This document shows, one piece after another, positions 20,801-29,011 of a DNA stretch of 64,000 nucleotides. Where the stretch lies: positions 19,192 to 83,191 of the forward strand of contig CAYUCC010000016.1 of the NCBI GenBank assembly GCA_964443225.1, written 5' to 3'. The DNA comes from SSC4 sp964443225. GTDB taxonomy: Bacteria; Chloroflexota; Anaerolineae; SSC4; Amarolineaceae. Position numbers and translations under genes: made by a program. The first letter of the stretch is position 1. Each line of letters begins with the position of its first letter. The notes beneath the pieces were generated by a model. It ran no database searches, was not told where the DNA came from, and saw only the letters and a list, made by a program, of their open reading frames with translations.

Positions 20801-23800
20801 CACCGGCCACACCGGAAGCGTTACCTCGGCAGCATATAGTCCAGACGGCAAACGTATCGTTACTACCAGCATAGACCAAACTGCACGCATCTGGGATGCC
20901 AGATCTGGAAAAGAGATCCGACGGCTCACCAACGATTTCTTCAGCCGGTTCAACGTCAGGTTGTATTCGGCGGCGTACAGTCCGGACGGTAGGACCATTG
21001 TCACCGGTAGCGACTATTCAAGTATCATCATCTGGGATGCAGATACTGGGCAGGAAGTGCGTACGCTCAGTGATTGGGGGGAACTCGGAGGCACCATCAA
21101 ATCGGTAGTGTTCAGTCCGAATGGCGAACAAGTACTGAGTGTCGGTGACCAGGTTGTTATCTGGGATGCCAGCACTGGGCGCGAGCTGCGCCGCCTGCAA
21201 GCGTATGCTGCCAATTCGGCGGCGTACAGCCCGGATGGCAAGCACATCGTCACCGCCGAAAGCGATGGGATAGCCCGGATCTGGGATACGACCACAGGAG
21301 AGGAATTATACCGATTCACCATACAGACGAGGCTGCCCACCAATGAAGCCTTGTTGGCGAGGTATAGGCCTGATGGCAAGAACATCGTCACTGCTCATTC
21401 TGATAATTCCGTCCGCATCTGGGACGCAACGACAGGACAGGAAGTCCACCAACTGAACGGCCATACCAGTTGGGTCAAGTCGGCGGCGTACAGCCCCGAC
21501 GGCAAGACCATCGTCACCGCCAGCGATGATGGGACTGCACGCATTTGGGAGGCGGCCACGGGCGAGGAAGTACACATGATCAGCGGCCACACTTCCCAAG
21601 TCCATTCGGCGGCGTACAGCCCGGATGGCAAGCACATCGTCACCGCCGATAGCGATGGGATAGCCTGGATCTGGGATACGACCACGGGGTTGGAGGTTCG
21701 CCAACTGAGGCATAACTGTGAGTACCGGTCTTGGTGTAGTCTCATGGCAGCGTATAGCCCGGATGGCATGTACATTGTTACCGCGGGTGCCGACAAGAAG
21801 GCCCACATCTGGGACGCAGCGACAGGTCTGGAAATGCATATCCTCAGCGGCCATCGCGGCGACCTCAGTTCGGTGATGTATAGCCCGGATGGCAAGTATG
21901 TCGTCACTGCCAGTGATGATGGTACTGCCCGAATCTGGGATGTGGCGATGGGAAAGGAGGTCCGCCAGCTCACCATCGACACCCTTGGGGTCAATTCGGC
22001 AGCGTACAGTCCGAACGGCGAGTACATAGTCACCACGAGCTTTGGCGGTGCCGTCAGAATCTGGGATGCTGCGACAGGAAAGGAGGTTCGCCAACTCACT
22101 GGCCACGTCTTTGGGGTCAATTCGGCAGCGTATAGCCCGAACGGCAGACACATCGTCACCGCCAACTCCAACGGCACTGCTACCATCTTCGATGTGATTA
22201 CTGGACAGGAAGTCCGCCAACTCACCGGTCATGGTTGTGATGAGGGCGGTAAATGCGCAGTCAGTTCTGCAGTATACAGTCCAGATGGCAAACGCATCAT
22301 CACCGCAAGCAGCGGCGATAGGACCGCTCGCATCTGGGACGCAGAGACCGGCAAAGAAATCCGGCAACTCAATGGTCACGGCTGTAAGATTGGCACCAGC
22401 TACGGTGTCAATGGTGAGACTGATAATTGCAGCATCAACTCGGCGGTATACAGCCCCAACGGCATGTACATCCTTACTGCCGGTGATGATGGTACCGCCC
22501 GTATCTGGGACGCGGGAGCCAACTGGGAAGTGCGCCAACTCAACGGCCATACCGGTTGGGTCGGGTCGGCGGCCTACAGTCCAGACGGCAAGCACATCGT
22601 TACATCTGGCAGTGATGGCACAACGCGAATCTGGGATGTGATTATGGGGCAGGAGATGCATCAACTCACCGGCTATACTGGTCAGGTATTTGACGCAGCC
22701 TACAGTCCCAATGGTACGCAGATCGTTACCGCCGGTGAAGACAACACAGTCCGGATCTGGGATGCGGGCACGGGAAGGGAAGTCAGTCAACTTGACGATC
22801 ATACCGACTATGTGGGCTCGGCGGCCTATAGTACGGACGGCAAGCATATCATCACTGCCAGCGGAGATGGCACCATCCGCATCTGGGATGCAGCCACTGG
22901 AGAGGAAGAGCGTCAAGTCACCGGTGGAAATATCGGGGCTTTCAGCCCGGATGGTAAGTACATAATCACCGCTGGTGACTATACGCTAATCGTTATCTGG
23001 GATACCAACACCGGACAAGAAGTGCGTCAGCTAATCGGTCACACCGACTCGGTTCTCTCGGCGGTATACAGTCCCGACGGCAGGTATATTGTCTCTGCCG
23101 GTATTGACACGGTCCGTGTCTGGGATGCCGACACCGGTCAGGAAGTACAGGGTGTCAGTCCACTCGAGGGTCACTTCGGTCGGGTCAATTCGGCGGAATT
23201 TAGCCCAGACAGCAGCCAGATCGTGACGGCCGGGGATGATGGGACTGCTCGCATCTGGGATGCGGCTACGGGGCAGGAATTGCGCGTACTGAGGGGCCAC
23301 AACTGCGATGAGTTTGACAATTGCGGTGTTATTTCCGCAGCCTTCAGTCCCGACGGCACCCAGATTGTTACGTCCGGTGCCGATGGCACGGTCCGTATCT
23401 GGAATGCGAGAACTCAGCAAGACCTGACTCTTATCGGTGGCCACGCCAACTGGGTTACCTCGGCAGCGTTTAGCCCGGACGGCAAGCAGGTTGTCACCGC
23501 CAGCGCTGACCACACTGCTCGCATCTGGAATGTCGACACGGGACAGGAAACGCAGGTTCTCACCGGTCATACTGATCTCACCACTTCGCCAAGGTACAGT
23601 CCGGATGGAAAGTATGTTGTCACCGCCAGTACTGACAATTCCGCCCGAATCTGGGATGCAACGACCGGTCTGATCGTGCGTGTGCTCACAGGCCACACCG
23701 GCGCTGTGTATTCGGCAGCCTTCAATTCGGATGGCAGGCAGATCATTACTGCCAGTGGCGATCACTCTGCGCGTATCTGGGACGCCGGCACGGGACAGGA

Positions 23801-24566
23801 AGTGCTTCAAATCAGTGGTCATACCAACGAAGTGAACTCGGCAGCCTTTAGCCCAGACGGCACCCAAATCGTCACCGCTGGCGCTGACGGCACGGCCCGC
23901 CTATGGGATGTCAAGTCCGGGCAAGAGGTTCGCCAACTTACGCAGCCCTCTGGTTGCGTCGCTATGGTTAACTCCTACCCTTGTCGATTCTTGACGGCGG
24001 CCTACAGCCCGAACGGCAAACTGATCGCCGCCAGTGTGGAAGATGAGGATATCGACATTTCGAACGGCCACGGATGGGTGGGCATCTGGGATGCCAGATC
24101 AGGGCATATAGTGCGTCAACTTTCGGGACATTCCGGATTGGTTTTTTCGGTAGTCTACAGCTCAGATGGCAAGCTAGTCGCCACAGCCAGCGATGACGGA
24201 ACGATACGAATCTGGGACGTTAGCTCGGGTCAGGAAATGCGCCGGCTTGTGATCGACCATGGTGTGCCTATGTGGTCCGCGGCCTTCAGTCCAGATAGCA
24301 GACAAATCATCACAGCCGGTAATGATGAAATCGCCCGTATATGGGATATTAAGAGCGGACACCTGATCGCCTTGTTCAGCGGCAGCAGCGATGCAAGCTT
24401 CCCCGCGATCTATGGCCCCGATGGGAAGCATATCGTCACTTACGATCCCTACGAAACTGCTACTAATCTTGGTACTGCTGATCGTCTGGCTGAAGCAGGT
24501 CGCCTGATTCAGCGTGATCCACCGCTGCTGACGCCCGAAGATCGACAGCGCTATGGGCTTGAGTAG
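17838..24566 (+). CDS. caspase-STAND NTPase-WD40 giant protein 3
   Basis: 2242 residues, the largest protein here. Caspase domain with His115 (YFAGHG) and Cys167 (LDCCFAGAF); STAND NTPase with Walker A GASGTGKS at 363-370 and LVLTIDQFEE; transmembrane helix at ~829-857; short Gln/Glu-rich coiled coil; then ~1260 residues of well-preserved WD40 repeats. I count about 28 copies of the (R)IWD blade signature, fitting four seven-bladed propellers. Caspase and NTPase are close paralogs of protein 1, with a nearly identical ~160 bp tract around Walker A. Three loops contain palindromic inserts. The regular propellers suggest recent repeat amplification. Probable ligand sensor coupled to a caspase; function inferred from architecture only. 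Confidence 0.92.
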   Translation: MPDSAERQPLNSATRAVLVNRLPEPHQQPQFNHNLAVVIGIDAYTGGIPRLTTAVNDAARLGGLLRDAHGYETILLTQPATGQPVTRERLRALFEDELKARLGDDDRLLVYFAGHGVALDGDDGPRGYLVPQDARPGDSASMLAMTDLHAWLTALPCRHMLAILDCCFAGAFRWSATRHMGALPKVIYKERYDRYLRSPAWQVLTSAAYDQKALDVLAGDAKRGALTVDSRLHSPFALALFEALANGEADLAIKGKRDGVITATELYHYLREQVEVQAEERASHEQTPGLWPLNKHRNGEFIFLAPGHPLNLPPAPDLTDELNPYRGLKSYDQQHAPLFFGREDEIKELVALVEQQPFLAVLGASGTGKSSLVKAGVLPRLEGRSDEFSRPAPAEATEVATTNETYRVLSPMRPTDQPVRALETLLRAELAENLAGLGDLPGLDLAHIIARWAEGHPNERLVLTIDQFEELATLCRDDAERERFLRLLAAAVEQQPAALRLIITLRTDFEPQFTQEGSPLANLWQSARLAKPPARYIVPPMDIEDLRQVIEGPAAVRVLYFDPPELVDDLIKEVIQTPGALPLLSFTLSELYVKYVQSGRDDRALSGADYKALGGVVGSLRNRATEEYDRLPDDAHRLKMQRLMLRMVAVEGGELARRRVALSELAYPTTEENARVQTVLDRLVAARLLVRGTSDPSAGSGQALDGAQGEAYVEPAHDALVLAWDKLLRWKKEAEEYLPLQRRLAQAAGEWSKAAPEAKPGLLWDKDPRLPQVEETLWPTDSKQKGLRGRFRWASQVLAPKTDTPTNTKWLNGAELVFVRTSVRARARFWQRVVSITGLVMIILSAVTVFALVQRSEANTQRDTAQRKQAEAEHETRRAQAGELAAGVQVELSQPIFDPSLALLLARQAVLTTWPMDGYVADNSDSALKAATERAEASSWRMTLPRHHHVGDINTAAFSPDGKQIVTAGVDQTARIWDVVTGKQMRLLTGHTGSVTSAAYSPDGKRIVTTSIDQTARIWDARSGKEIRRLTNDFFSRFNVRLYSAAYSPDGRTIVTGSDYSSIIIWDADTGQEVRTLSDWGELGGTIKSVVFSPNGEQVLSVGDQVVIWDASTGRELRRLQAYAANSAAYSPDGKHIVTAESDGIARIWDTTTGEELYRFTIQTRLPTNEALLARYRPDGKNIVTAHSDNSVRIWDATTGQEVHQLNGHTSWVKSAAYSPDGKTIVTASDDGTARIWEAATGEEVHMISGHTSQVHSAAYSPDGKHIVTADSDGIAWIWDTTTGLEVRQLRHNCEYRSWCSLMAAYSPDGMYIVTAGADKKAHIWDAATGLEMHILSGHRGDLSSVMYSPDGKYVVTASDDGTARIWDVAMGKEVRQLTIDTLGVNSAAYSPNGEYIVTTSFGGAVRIWDAATGKEVRQLTGHVFGVNSAAYSPNGRHIVTANSNGTATIFDVITGQEVRQLTGHGCDEGGKCAVSSAVYSPDGKRIITASSGDRTARIWDAETGKEIRQLNGHGCKIGTSYGVNGETDNCSINSAVYSPNGMYILTAGDDGTARIWDAGANWEVRQLNGHTGWVGSAAYSPDGKHIVTSGSDGTTRIWDVIMGQEMHQLTGYTGQVFDAAYSPNGTQIVTAGEDNTVRIWDAGTGREVSQLDDHTDYVGSAAYSTDGKHIITASGDGTIRIWDAATGEEERQVTGGNIGAFSPDGKYIITAGDYTLIVIWDTNTGQEVRQLIGHTDSVLSAVYSPDGRYIVSAGIDTVRVWDADTGQEVQGVSPLEGHFGRVNSAEFSPDSSQIVTAGDDGTARIWDAATGQELRVLRGHNCDEFDNCGVISAAFSPDGTQIVTSGADGTVRIWNARTQQDLTLIGGHANWVTSAAFSPDGKQVVTASADHTARIWNVDTGQETQVLTGHTDLTTSPRYSPDGKYVVTASTDNSARIWDATTGLIVRVLTGHTGAVYSAAFNSDGRQIITASGDHSARIWDAGTGQEVLQISGHTNEVNSAAFSPDGTQIVTAGADGTARLWDVKSGQEVRQLTQPSGCVAMVNSYPCRFLTAAYSPNGKLIAASVEDEDIDISNGHGWVGIWDARSGHIVRQLSGHSGLVFSVVYSSDGKLVATASDDGTIRIWDVSSGQEMRRLVIDHGVPMWSAAFSPDSRQIITAGNDEIARIWDIKSGHLIALFSGSSDASFPAIYGPDGKHIVTYDPYETATNLGTADRLAEAGRLIQRDPPLLTPEDRQRYGLE
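18987..19041. repeat. palindromic insert after Walker A of protein 3
   Basis: Imperfect inverted repeat: GTAGTGACGAATTCAGTCG on the left, AGCGACTGAAGTCGCTACTA on the right, about 13 bp apart. It lies in the same loop where protein 1 has a G-rich tract and is translated in frame. Confidence 0.7.
19134..19166. repeat. second palindromic insert in protein 3
   Basis: ACCTGGCAGGTCTC followed by GAGACCTCCCAGGT, an imperfect hairpin read as NLAGLGDLPGL. It sits at the position occupied by a different palindrome in protein 1 (5692-5720). Confidence 0.65.
19921..19946. repeat. short dispersed repeat in protein 3
   Basis: Read as DPSAGSGQA; it is the equivalent of the insert at 6465-6490 in protein 1 and differs from it by a few bases. 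Confidence 0.6.
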
Positions 24567-24572
24567 AAAGCC

Positions 24573-24811
24573 ATGACCCTCACCACCTACCGCAACTTCG
24601 ACCTCCTCCTCACCCGCGCCGGCGCGCGCTACAAGGCCATCGTCGTGGACGCGCCGGCGGGGATTGTTCGGTTGGACTTTGATCTGGGCAAGACAACCCT
24701 ATGATCGCTTCGCCTATACCGGTCCTCCTCCTCGCCACCGCCAACGCCCGCGCCGACCGGGTGCGCTGCCTGCGCACCCTGGCGGAGGAGGCACATCCGG
24801 CGTGGTGGTAG
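24573..24811 (+). pseudogene. remnants of CHAT/effector-type genes
   Basis: Two tiny overlapping frames. 24573-24704 reads MTLTTYRNFDLLLTRAG followed by YKAIVVDAPAG, which resembles the N-terminus of CHAT-domain proteins of this kind of genome. 24701-24811 reads PVLLLATANARADRVRCLR, resembling the first strand of an effector module. Both stop after 36-43 codons. I read them as what is left of a deleted two-gene conflict operon. The resemblance is from memory. Confidence 0.4.
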
Positions 24812-24827
24812 CGGCGAACATGGCCGG

Positions 24828-25082
24828 TTAGGTTTCAGGCAACTCATCTCCCTCAATGGCCACGTCCGTCCCCGCCCTCCCCAAAATGGCCAGAAAATCC
24901 GCCGCATTGGCGCGGGCCGCGCGCTCCCGGAAGTAGCGTTCGGTGCGCAACGCGGCCAACTTCTCGGCCACGGCCACGTTGATGAACTGGTTGAGGGTTG
25001 TGCCCTCCTCCTCGACGACGACGCGCAGTTCGTCCAGGAGGGAGCTTTGCAGGCGCAAGGCATAATTGCTCACGGTTGTCAT
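24828..25082 (-). CDS. HicB/RHH-like antitoxin of PIN module
   Basis: 84 residues: MTTVSNYALRLQSSLLDELR, then TTLNQFINVAVAEKLAALRT, the ribbon-helix-helix-like layout of small antitoxins, followed by an acidic tail (ILGRAGTDVAIEGDELPET) likely to bind the toxin. Its ATG overlaps the stop of the PIN toxin gene by 4 bp (ATGA), so the toxin is encoded first and the two are translationally coupled. A decayed relative of its C-terminal part lies at 49190-49371. Confidence 0.75.
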   Translation of the reverse strand: MTTVSNYALRLQSSLLDELRVVVEEEGTTLNQFINVAVAEKLAALRTERYFRERAARANAADFLAILGRAGTDVAIEGDELPET

Positions 25083-25501
25083 TCTTCTAATCTCCGGAGT
25101 GCATCACCGGGCCGCAGCACGGCGATGCCGAATCTGGCGGCAGCCGCTTGAAAATGACGCTGGTTGAATGTGATGATCGCGTCCGCCGCGCCGTTCACGG
25201 CGGCTTCGAGCACATGCTCGTCGGCCGGATCCCGTAGCTGTGGCCGCCACAGAAAGAAGGGCGTGACCTGGGTGATCAGCAACGACATACTATCCAGAAA
25301 ACGCTGGATCTCACCCTCTGTGAGGCCAAACGCGCTCAAGTTCTCAGGACGGGTGAGCACCGATTCGTACTCAAGCATCATGGCGACGCTGGCAACAGCC
25401 TGATAGCGTCCATGGTACAGCAAAGCCAGCAGTTGTCGCGAAGCGCCTGTTTGGCTCCGCAGGCCAGCGACCAGTACGTCGGTGTCAAGCACGTATCTCA
25501 T
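25079..25501 (-). CDS. PIN-domain ribonuclease toxin
   Basis: 140 residues starting MRYVLDTDVLVAGLRS. The acidic residues of a PIN active site are visible: Asp6 and Asp8 in LDTDVL, Glu in MMLEYESVL, and Asp in DAIITFNQRHF. It resembles COG1569 putative toxins. Expected role: metal-dependent cleavage of RNA, neutralised by the overlapping antitoxin. I chose the ATG at 25501 because it begins exactly at the PIN fold; a consensus promoter sits so close upstream that the mRNA may be leaderless. Confidence 0.85.
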   Translation of the reverse strand: MRYVLDTDVLVAGLRSQTGASRQLLALLYHGRYQAVASVAMMLEYESVLTRPENLSAFGLTEGEIQRFLDSMSLLITQVTPFFLWRPQLRDPADEHVLEAAVNGAADAIITFNQRHFQAAAARFGIAVLRPGDALRRLEE

Positions 25502-25536
25502 ATCGTATATGATATTCAACAGATGGATATTGTCAA
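25498..25536 (-). promoter_or_regulatory. promoter and dyad of the PIN module
   Basis: On the minus strand: TTGACA (25531-25536), 16 bp, TATCAT (25509-25514). The -10 ends 7 bp before the ATG at 25501, so transcription would start at or next to the start codon. An imperfect palindrome (ATATCGTATATGATAT) overlaps the -10 and start codon and is a natural operator for antitoxin-toxin autoregulation. Confidence 0.6.
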
Positions 25537-25553
25537 GCCGTAGGAGTGCATCC

Positions 25554-28069
25554 ATGCCACAACCGCACCATACCAACCGCCTCGCCCTCCTCCTCGCCGC
25601 GCCGCAGCCCGGCGAAACCGCTATGCGGCGCGACCAGGCCGCCATGACCGAAGCGCTGCTGGCCCGCGGCCTGGCGGCGGACCAAATCCTCAGCCTGCAC
25701 GGCCCGCTGGATCGCCCGCTGGTGCTGGCGACCTTGCAGGCGGCCGGCCGGCGGGTGGCTGGCTGGCGAGAGGGCTCGGTCTTTCTGCACGTCAGCGGCC
25801 ACGGCTTCTTCGACGGCGACACGCCGGAAACGGCCCGGCCTGCTCTTCAGCCAGTCGGAGGATATGACCGACGACGGCCATTTCTTCTGAGACGACCTCT
25901 TCGCGGCGCTGGCGCTGCCCCCCGGTGTGCGGCTGACCCTGCTGCCCGACCTCTGACACGCCAACCTGCTGGCGGGCCGTGCGCCCGCCCACGCCAACGG
26001 GATCATCCCGCAGGCTGCGCCGGGCGCGGAGCTGGCCTGCCGCGCCCATGACCTGTCACCCGCCCCCCCGGCCGCAGCAGGTGTGAGCGAACGGCAGATG
26101 CGGGCCTGGTTCGACGCCGAGCTGATCACCGAAGCAGGCACGCGCGGACTGGTGCACCAGGACGAGAGCGAGACCGTCGGCCTGCCCAACGCGGTGGTGC
26201 GCGCCCTGCAGAAGCGCTTCCTGGTGCGCAGCGAGGCCCGCGGCGGGGATACCTGGATCGAGCTGGTGCATGACCGCTTCGTGGAGCCGATCCGGGCCAA
26301 CAACGCCGCCTGGTTTGCCGGCCACCTGAGCGCGTTGCAGCGGCAGGCCGCGCTGTGGAATGAGCAGGGCCGCTCGGATGGGCTGCTGTTGAGTGGGGAG
26401 GCGCTGGCCGAGGCCGAGGCCTGGGCCGCGCAACAGACAGAGCCGTTGGAGGCCGTGGAGCAGGAGTTCCTGGGCGCATGCCGGCGGGCGCAAGCGGTGG
26501 TCGAGCGGGAGCGGCGGCAGAGCCGGTTGATCCGCATCCTGGGGATTGCTGCTTTGGCCGTGGCCGTGCTGGCCTTTGTTGCGGCAGGGTTTGCCCTGTC
26601 CAGCAACCAACAGGCGCAAATAGAGAAACGCCGGGCAGATGGGCTGGCGGCGCTGGCCCTGACGCGCGAAGCGGAAGCTGTTGCAGCCCTAGCGACTGCC
26701 GAGGCCAGCCCCGCCGATGCGGAACGGCAGAAACGAGCGGCGCAAGAGCGGCAGCAAATCGCCGATAACCAACGGGAACTTGCCGACAAGAATGCGGCCG
26801 AAGCCGAACAGGAAAAGTTGCGCGCGGATGCCCAGGCCCGCCGCGTCCTGGCCGAGAACCTGGCCGGGCAGAGCCAACTCCTCATTCGCGCCGACAAGCA
26901 GCCCGGCGACCTGGCCTTGATCCTGGCCCGGGACGCCGTGCTCACGGATTTGACCGTCAACACCGACCGGGCTCTGCGCTTTGCCTTGAGCACTGCGCCC
27001 CGGCAGCAAACTTTCCCGCCAGTAGCGCGCCGCCACCAGGGCGCGGTTCACAGCGTCGCCTTCAGCCCCGATGGCCAGTGGATCGTCTCAGGTGGGGCGG
27101 ATGGGACGATCCGCCTCTGGCGTGCCGCGGATCTGGAACCGCAGAAGCTCCTCTTCGGCCATGCCGGTTGGGTTTTGTCGGTGGGCTTCAGCCCGGATGG
27201 GCGGCAGATCGTCTCGGGCGGGGAGGACGGCACGGTGCGCCTGTGGGATGTGGCCAGCGGCGCGGAGGCAGCGCAACTGGCCGGCCATGGCTGTGAACAG
27301 TTTGGCAACTGCGGTGTTTGGTCGGTGGGCTTCAGCCCGGATGGGCGGCAGATCGTCTCGGGCGGGGAGAACGGCACGGTGCGCCTGTGGGATGCGCCGG
27401 AGCAGGTTCTGCTGGAAGCGATCGACCGTATTTCTAGGCCCGCACCCCTGCTCACCACAGCAGAGCGCCGGCGCTTCGGGGTTGGAGCGGATGTCGAACT
27501 GCTGGATCAATCTGTGCTCAAACCCTTGATGGCCCGGGCCCGGGCGTTGGCGTTGGTCGAGCAAGGACAGACGCTGGCGCGCGCCGGCGCCATCCCAGCG
27601 GCGGTCGAGGCTTTGCAAGGGGCGCTGAAGCTCGATCCTACGCTCGCAATTGAGCCGCAAGCGCTGGCACAACGTATTCTGGACATTCAGGAACAGGCGC
27701 TGCGCTTCGCCAGCAGCAAGCTGGCCGCTGGCTGACCCGAATGCCACCGCCCAAGACTGGAATGACCTCTGCTGGCGCGGCGCCACATGGAATCACGCGG
27801 CCCTGGTGCTGGATGCCTGCGATACCGCGGTCAAACTGGCGCCGGAGGACGGTAACATTCGCGATAGCCGCGGCCTGGCGCGGGCGTTGACGGGCGATGT
27901 GTCAGGGGCCATCGCGGATTTCGAGTTTGCGATCGCACAATGGAAAGCAACGGTCGCTTCCGCGAAACTTATTGCGACGCGCACGCAATGGGTCGAGGTC
28001 TTGCGCGCAGGCACGGATCCGAAGGCGGTTTTTGATGCGGCGACGTTGGAGGGGTTGCGGGAGGAGTAG
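25554..28069 (+). pseudogene. decayed caspase-STAND-WD40-TPR gene
   Basis: Starts with a caspase-like fold (MPQPHHTNRLALLLAAPQ; His in HVSGHGFFDG) after AGGAG at 25542. A frameshift occurs near 25837. The next frame carries two in-frame TGA codons: 25888-25890, and 25954-25956 where the catalytic Cys is expected (LLPDL-stop-H). The NTPase core is missing: sequence jumps near 26055-26080 to the C-terminal STAND part (VSERQMRAWFDAELITE, LVHDRFVEPIR), a transmembrane helix (LIRILGIAALAVAVLAFVAA), three WD40 blades and a TPR-like segment. A second frameshift near 27735 separates the last ~110 residues. The C-terminal STAND part closely resembles that of the gene at 37285. Confidence 0.8.
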
Positions 28070-28087
28070 GGATGGCGCGAGGTTTGG

Positions 28088-28148
28088 ATCACGAAGGCGC
28101 GAAGGCGCTCCCCGCGGCCGGTGTCTTCGTGTCTTCGCGCTTCGTGAT
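28088..28148. repeat. inverted repeat downstream of the pseudogene
   Basis: ATCACGAAGGCGCGAAG at 28088-28104 pairs with CTTCGCGCTTCGTGAT at 28133-28148, with one bulge. It could act as a terminator-like hairpin or be one of the CTTCG-rich spacer repeats. Confidence 0.55.
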
Positions 28149-28166
28149 CTTCGTACACCTTCGCGA

Positions 28167-28214
28167 CTTCGTGCTCCAAACGCTTCGTGCTCCAAACGCT
28201 TCGTGCTCCAAACG
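28167..28214. repeat. three-copy 16-bp tandem repeat
   Basis: CTTCGTGCTCCAAACG occurs three times without change, followed by a partial fourth copy. It lies in a non-coding stretch (28070-28371) that contains no gene I can support. Confidence 0.8.
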
Positions 28215-28371
28215 CTTCGACCAGATCACTCGGCAGGCAGCTCACCCTGACGCAAGATTGGCGCCATCCGGCAGTCGGTCCGCCTCAACGATCTTGTCAC
28301 CACGCGACCCATCTTCTCGCAACTGCCCTGCTGGCCACGCTGCTCGATGTAGGCCAGCCTGGGATCGCCGT

Positions 28372-28428
28372 TTGACAGCACGGCGAATCGACCTATAATC
28401 GTACTATTGATCGTGCTCTAAATCGTAT
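28372..28428 (+). promoter_or_regulatory. promoter and iterons of Phd/RelE-type module
   Basis: TTGACA (28372-28377), 16 bp, TATAAT (28394-28399): an essentially consensus sigma-70 promoter. Three ATCGT-containing octamers start at 28397, 28409 and 28421 at exact 12-bp intervals (AATCGTAC, GATCGTGC, AATCGTAT), overlapping the -10 and initial transcribed region. They are likely binding sites for the antitoxin encoded from 28449. Confidence 0.7.
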
Positions 28429-28448
28429 GCCCGAAAAAGAGGTAACCG

Positions 28449-28718
28449 ATGCCTGTTGTCACCGCCAACGACCTGAAAACGAAGGGCGTTTCCGATATCG
28501 AGCGTCTGCTGCAAGAGGCCCAGGAAGTTGTGATCAGCGTGCGGGGCAAGCCCCGCTACGTGGTGATGGACATCGCTCACTACGACTTCCTACGCGAGTG
28601 CGAGATCGCGGCCGCATGGGGGCAGGCGCGCGCCGATGTAGAAGCTGGCCGTTACCGACGCGAGAGCGCCGATGCGCATATTGCCCGCATTGAGAATGAG
28701 TTGGCCGATGGCCTATGA
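28449..28718 (+). CDS. Phd/YefM-type antitoxin
   Basis: 89 residues. The N-terminus (MPVVTANDLKTKGVSDIERLL, then VVISVRGKPRYVVMDIAHYDFL) has the Phd/YefM fold signature: a short DNA-binding domain ending in the R/K-P-x-Y-V-V strand. The acidic C-terminal helix would wrap the toxin. An AGAGGT ribosome site lies about 6 nt upstream. It overlaps the toxin gene by 11 bp. Confidence 0.85.
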   Translation: MPVVTANDLKTKGVSDIERLLQEAQEVVISVRGKPRYVVMDIAHYDFLRECEIAAAWGQARADVEAGRYRRESADAHIARIENELADGL

Positions 28719-28983
28719 TCTGATCTTCACCGAGAGCTATGAGAAGATCGAAAAACGATTCCTAAAGCGCCATCCCGACCGGCTCGACCGTTACCATAAG
28801 ACACTGGCTCTGCTGGAGCGAGACCCCTTTCATCCGTCGCTGCGGTTGCATACGCTGGAGGGGCGTCTGGAGGGTCTGCATGCGGTCGCCATCACCCTGC
28901 AGTACCGCATCACCCTGGAACTGGAGCTGCGCGAGCACGAGATCATCCTGATCAACGTGGGTGGACATGGCGATGTGTATTAG
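28708..28983 (+). CDS. RelE/ParE-superfamily toxin
   Basis: 91 residues: YDLIFTESYEKIEKRFLKRH, a central PSLRLHTLEGRLEGLHAV, and the terminal strands YRITLELELREHEIILINVGGHGDVY. This matches the RelE/YafQ fold of small basic mRNA interferases. The start at 28708 overlaps the antitoxin's last codons by 11 bp, giving coupled translation. Confidence 0.85.
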   Translation: MAYDLIFTESYEKIEKRFLKRHPDRLDRYHKTLALLERDPFHPSLRLHTLEGRLEGLHAVAITLQYRITLELELREHEIILINVGGHGDVY

Positions 28984-29011
28984 CGCACGATGACGATCAG
29001 TGCCGGGCTGG

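Noticed and set aside
21306..22916. 536-codon minus-strand frame within the WD40 gene
   Set aside because: Its repeats are the mirror of the WD40 repeats on the other strand.
25954..25956. Selenocysteine codon at a caspase active site
   Set aside because: A second TGA, frameshifts and a large deletion in the same gene point to decay; no SECIS-like hairpin was identified.
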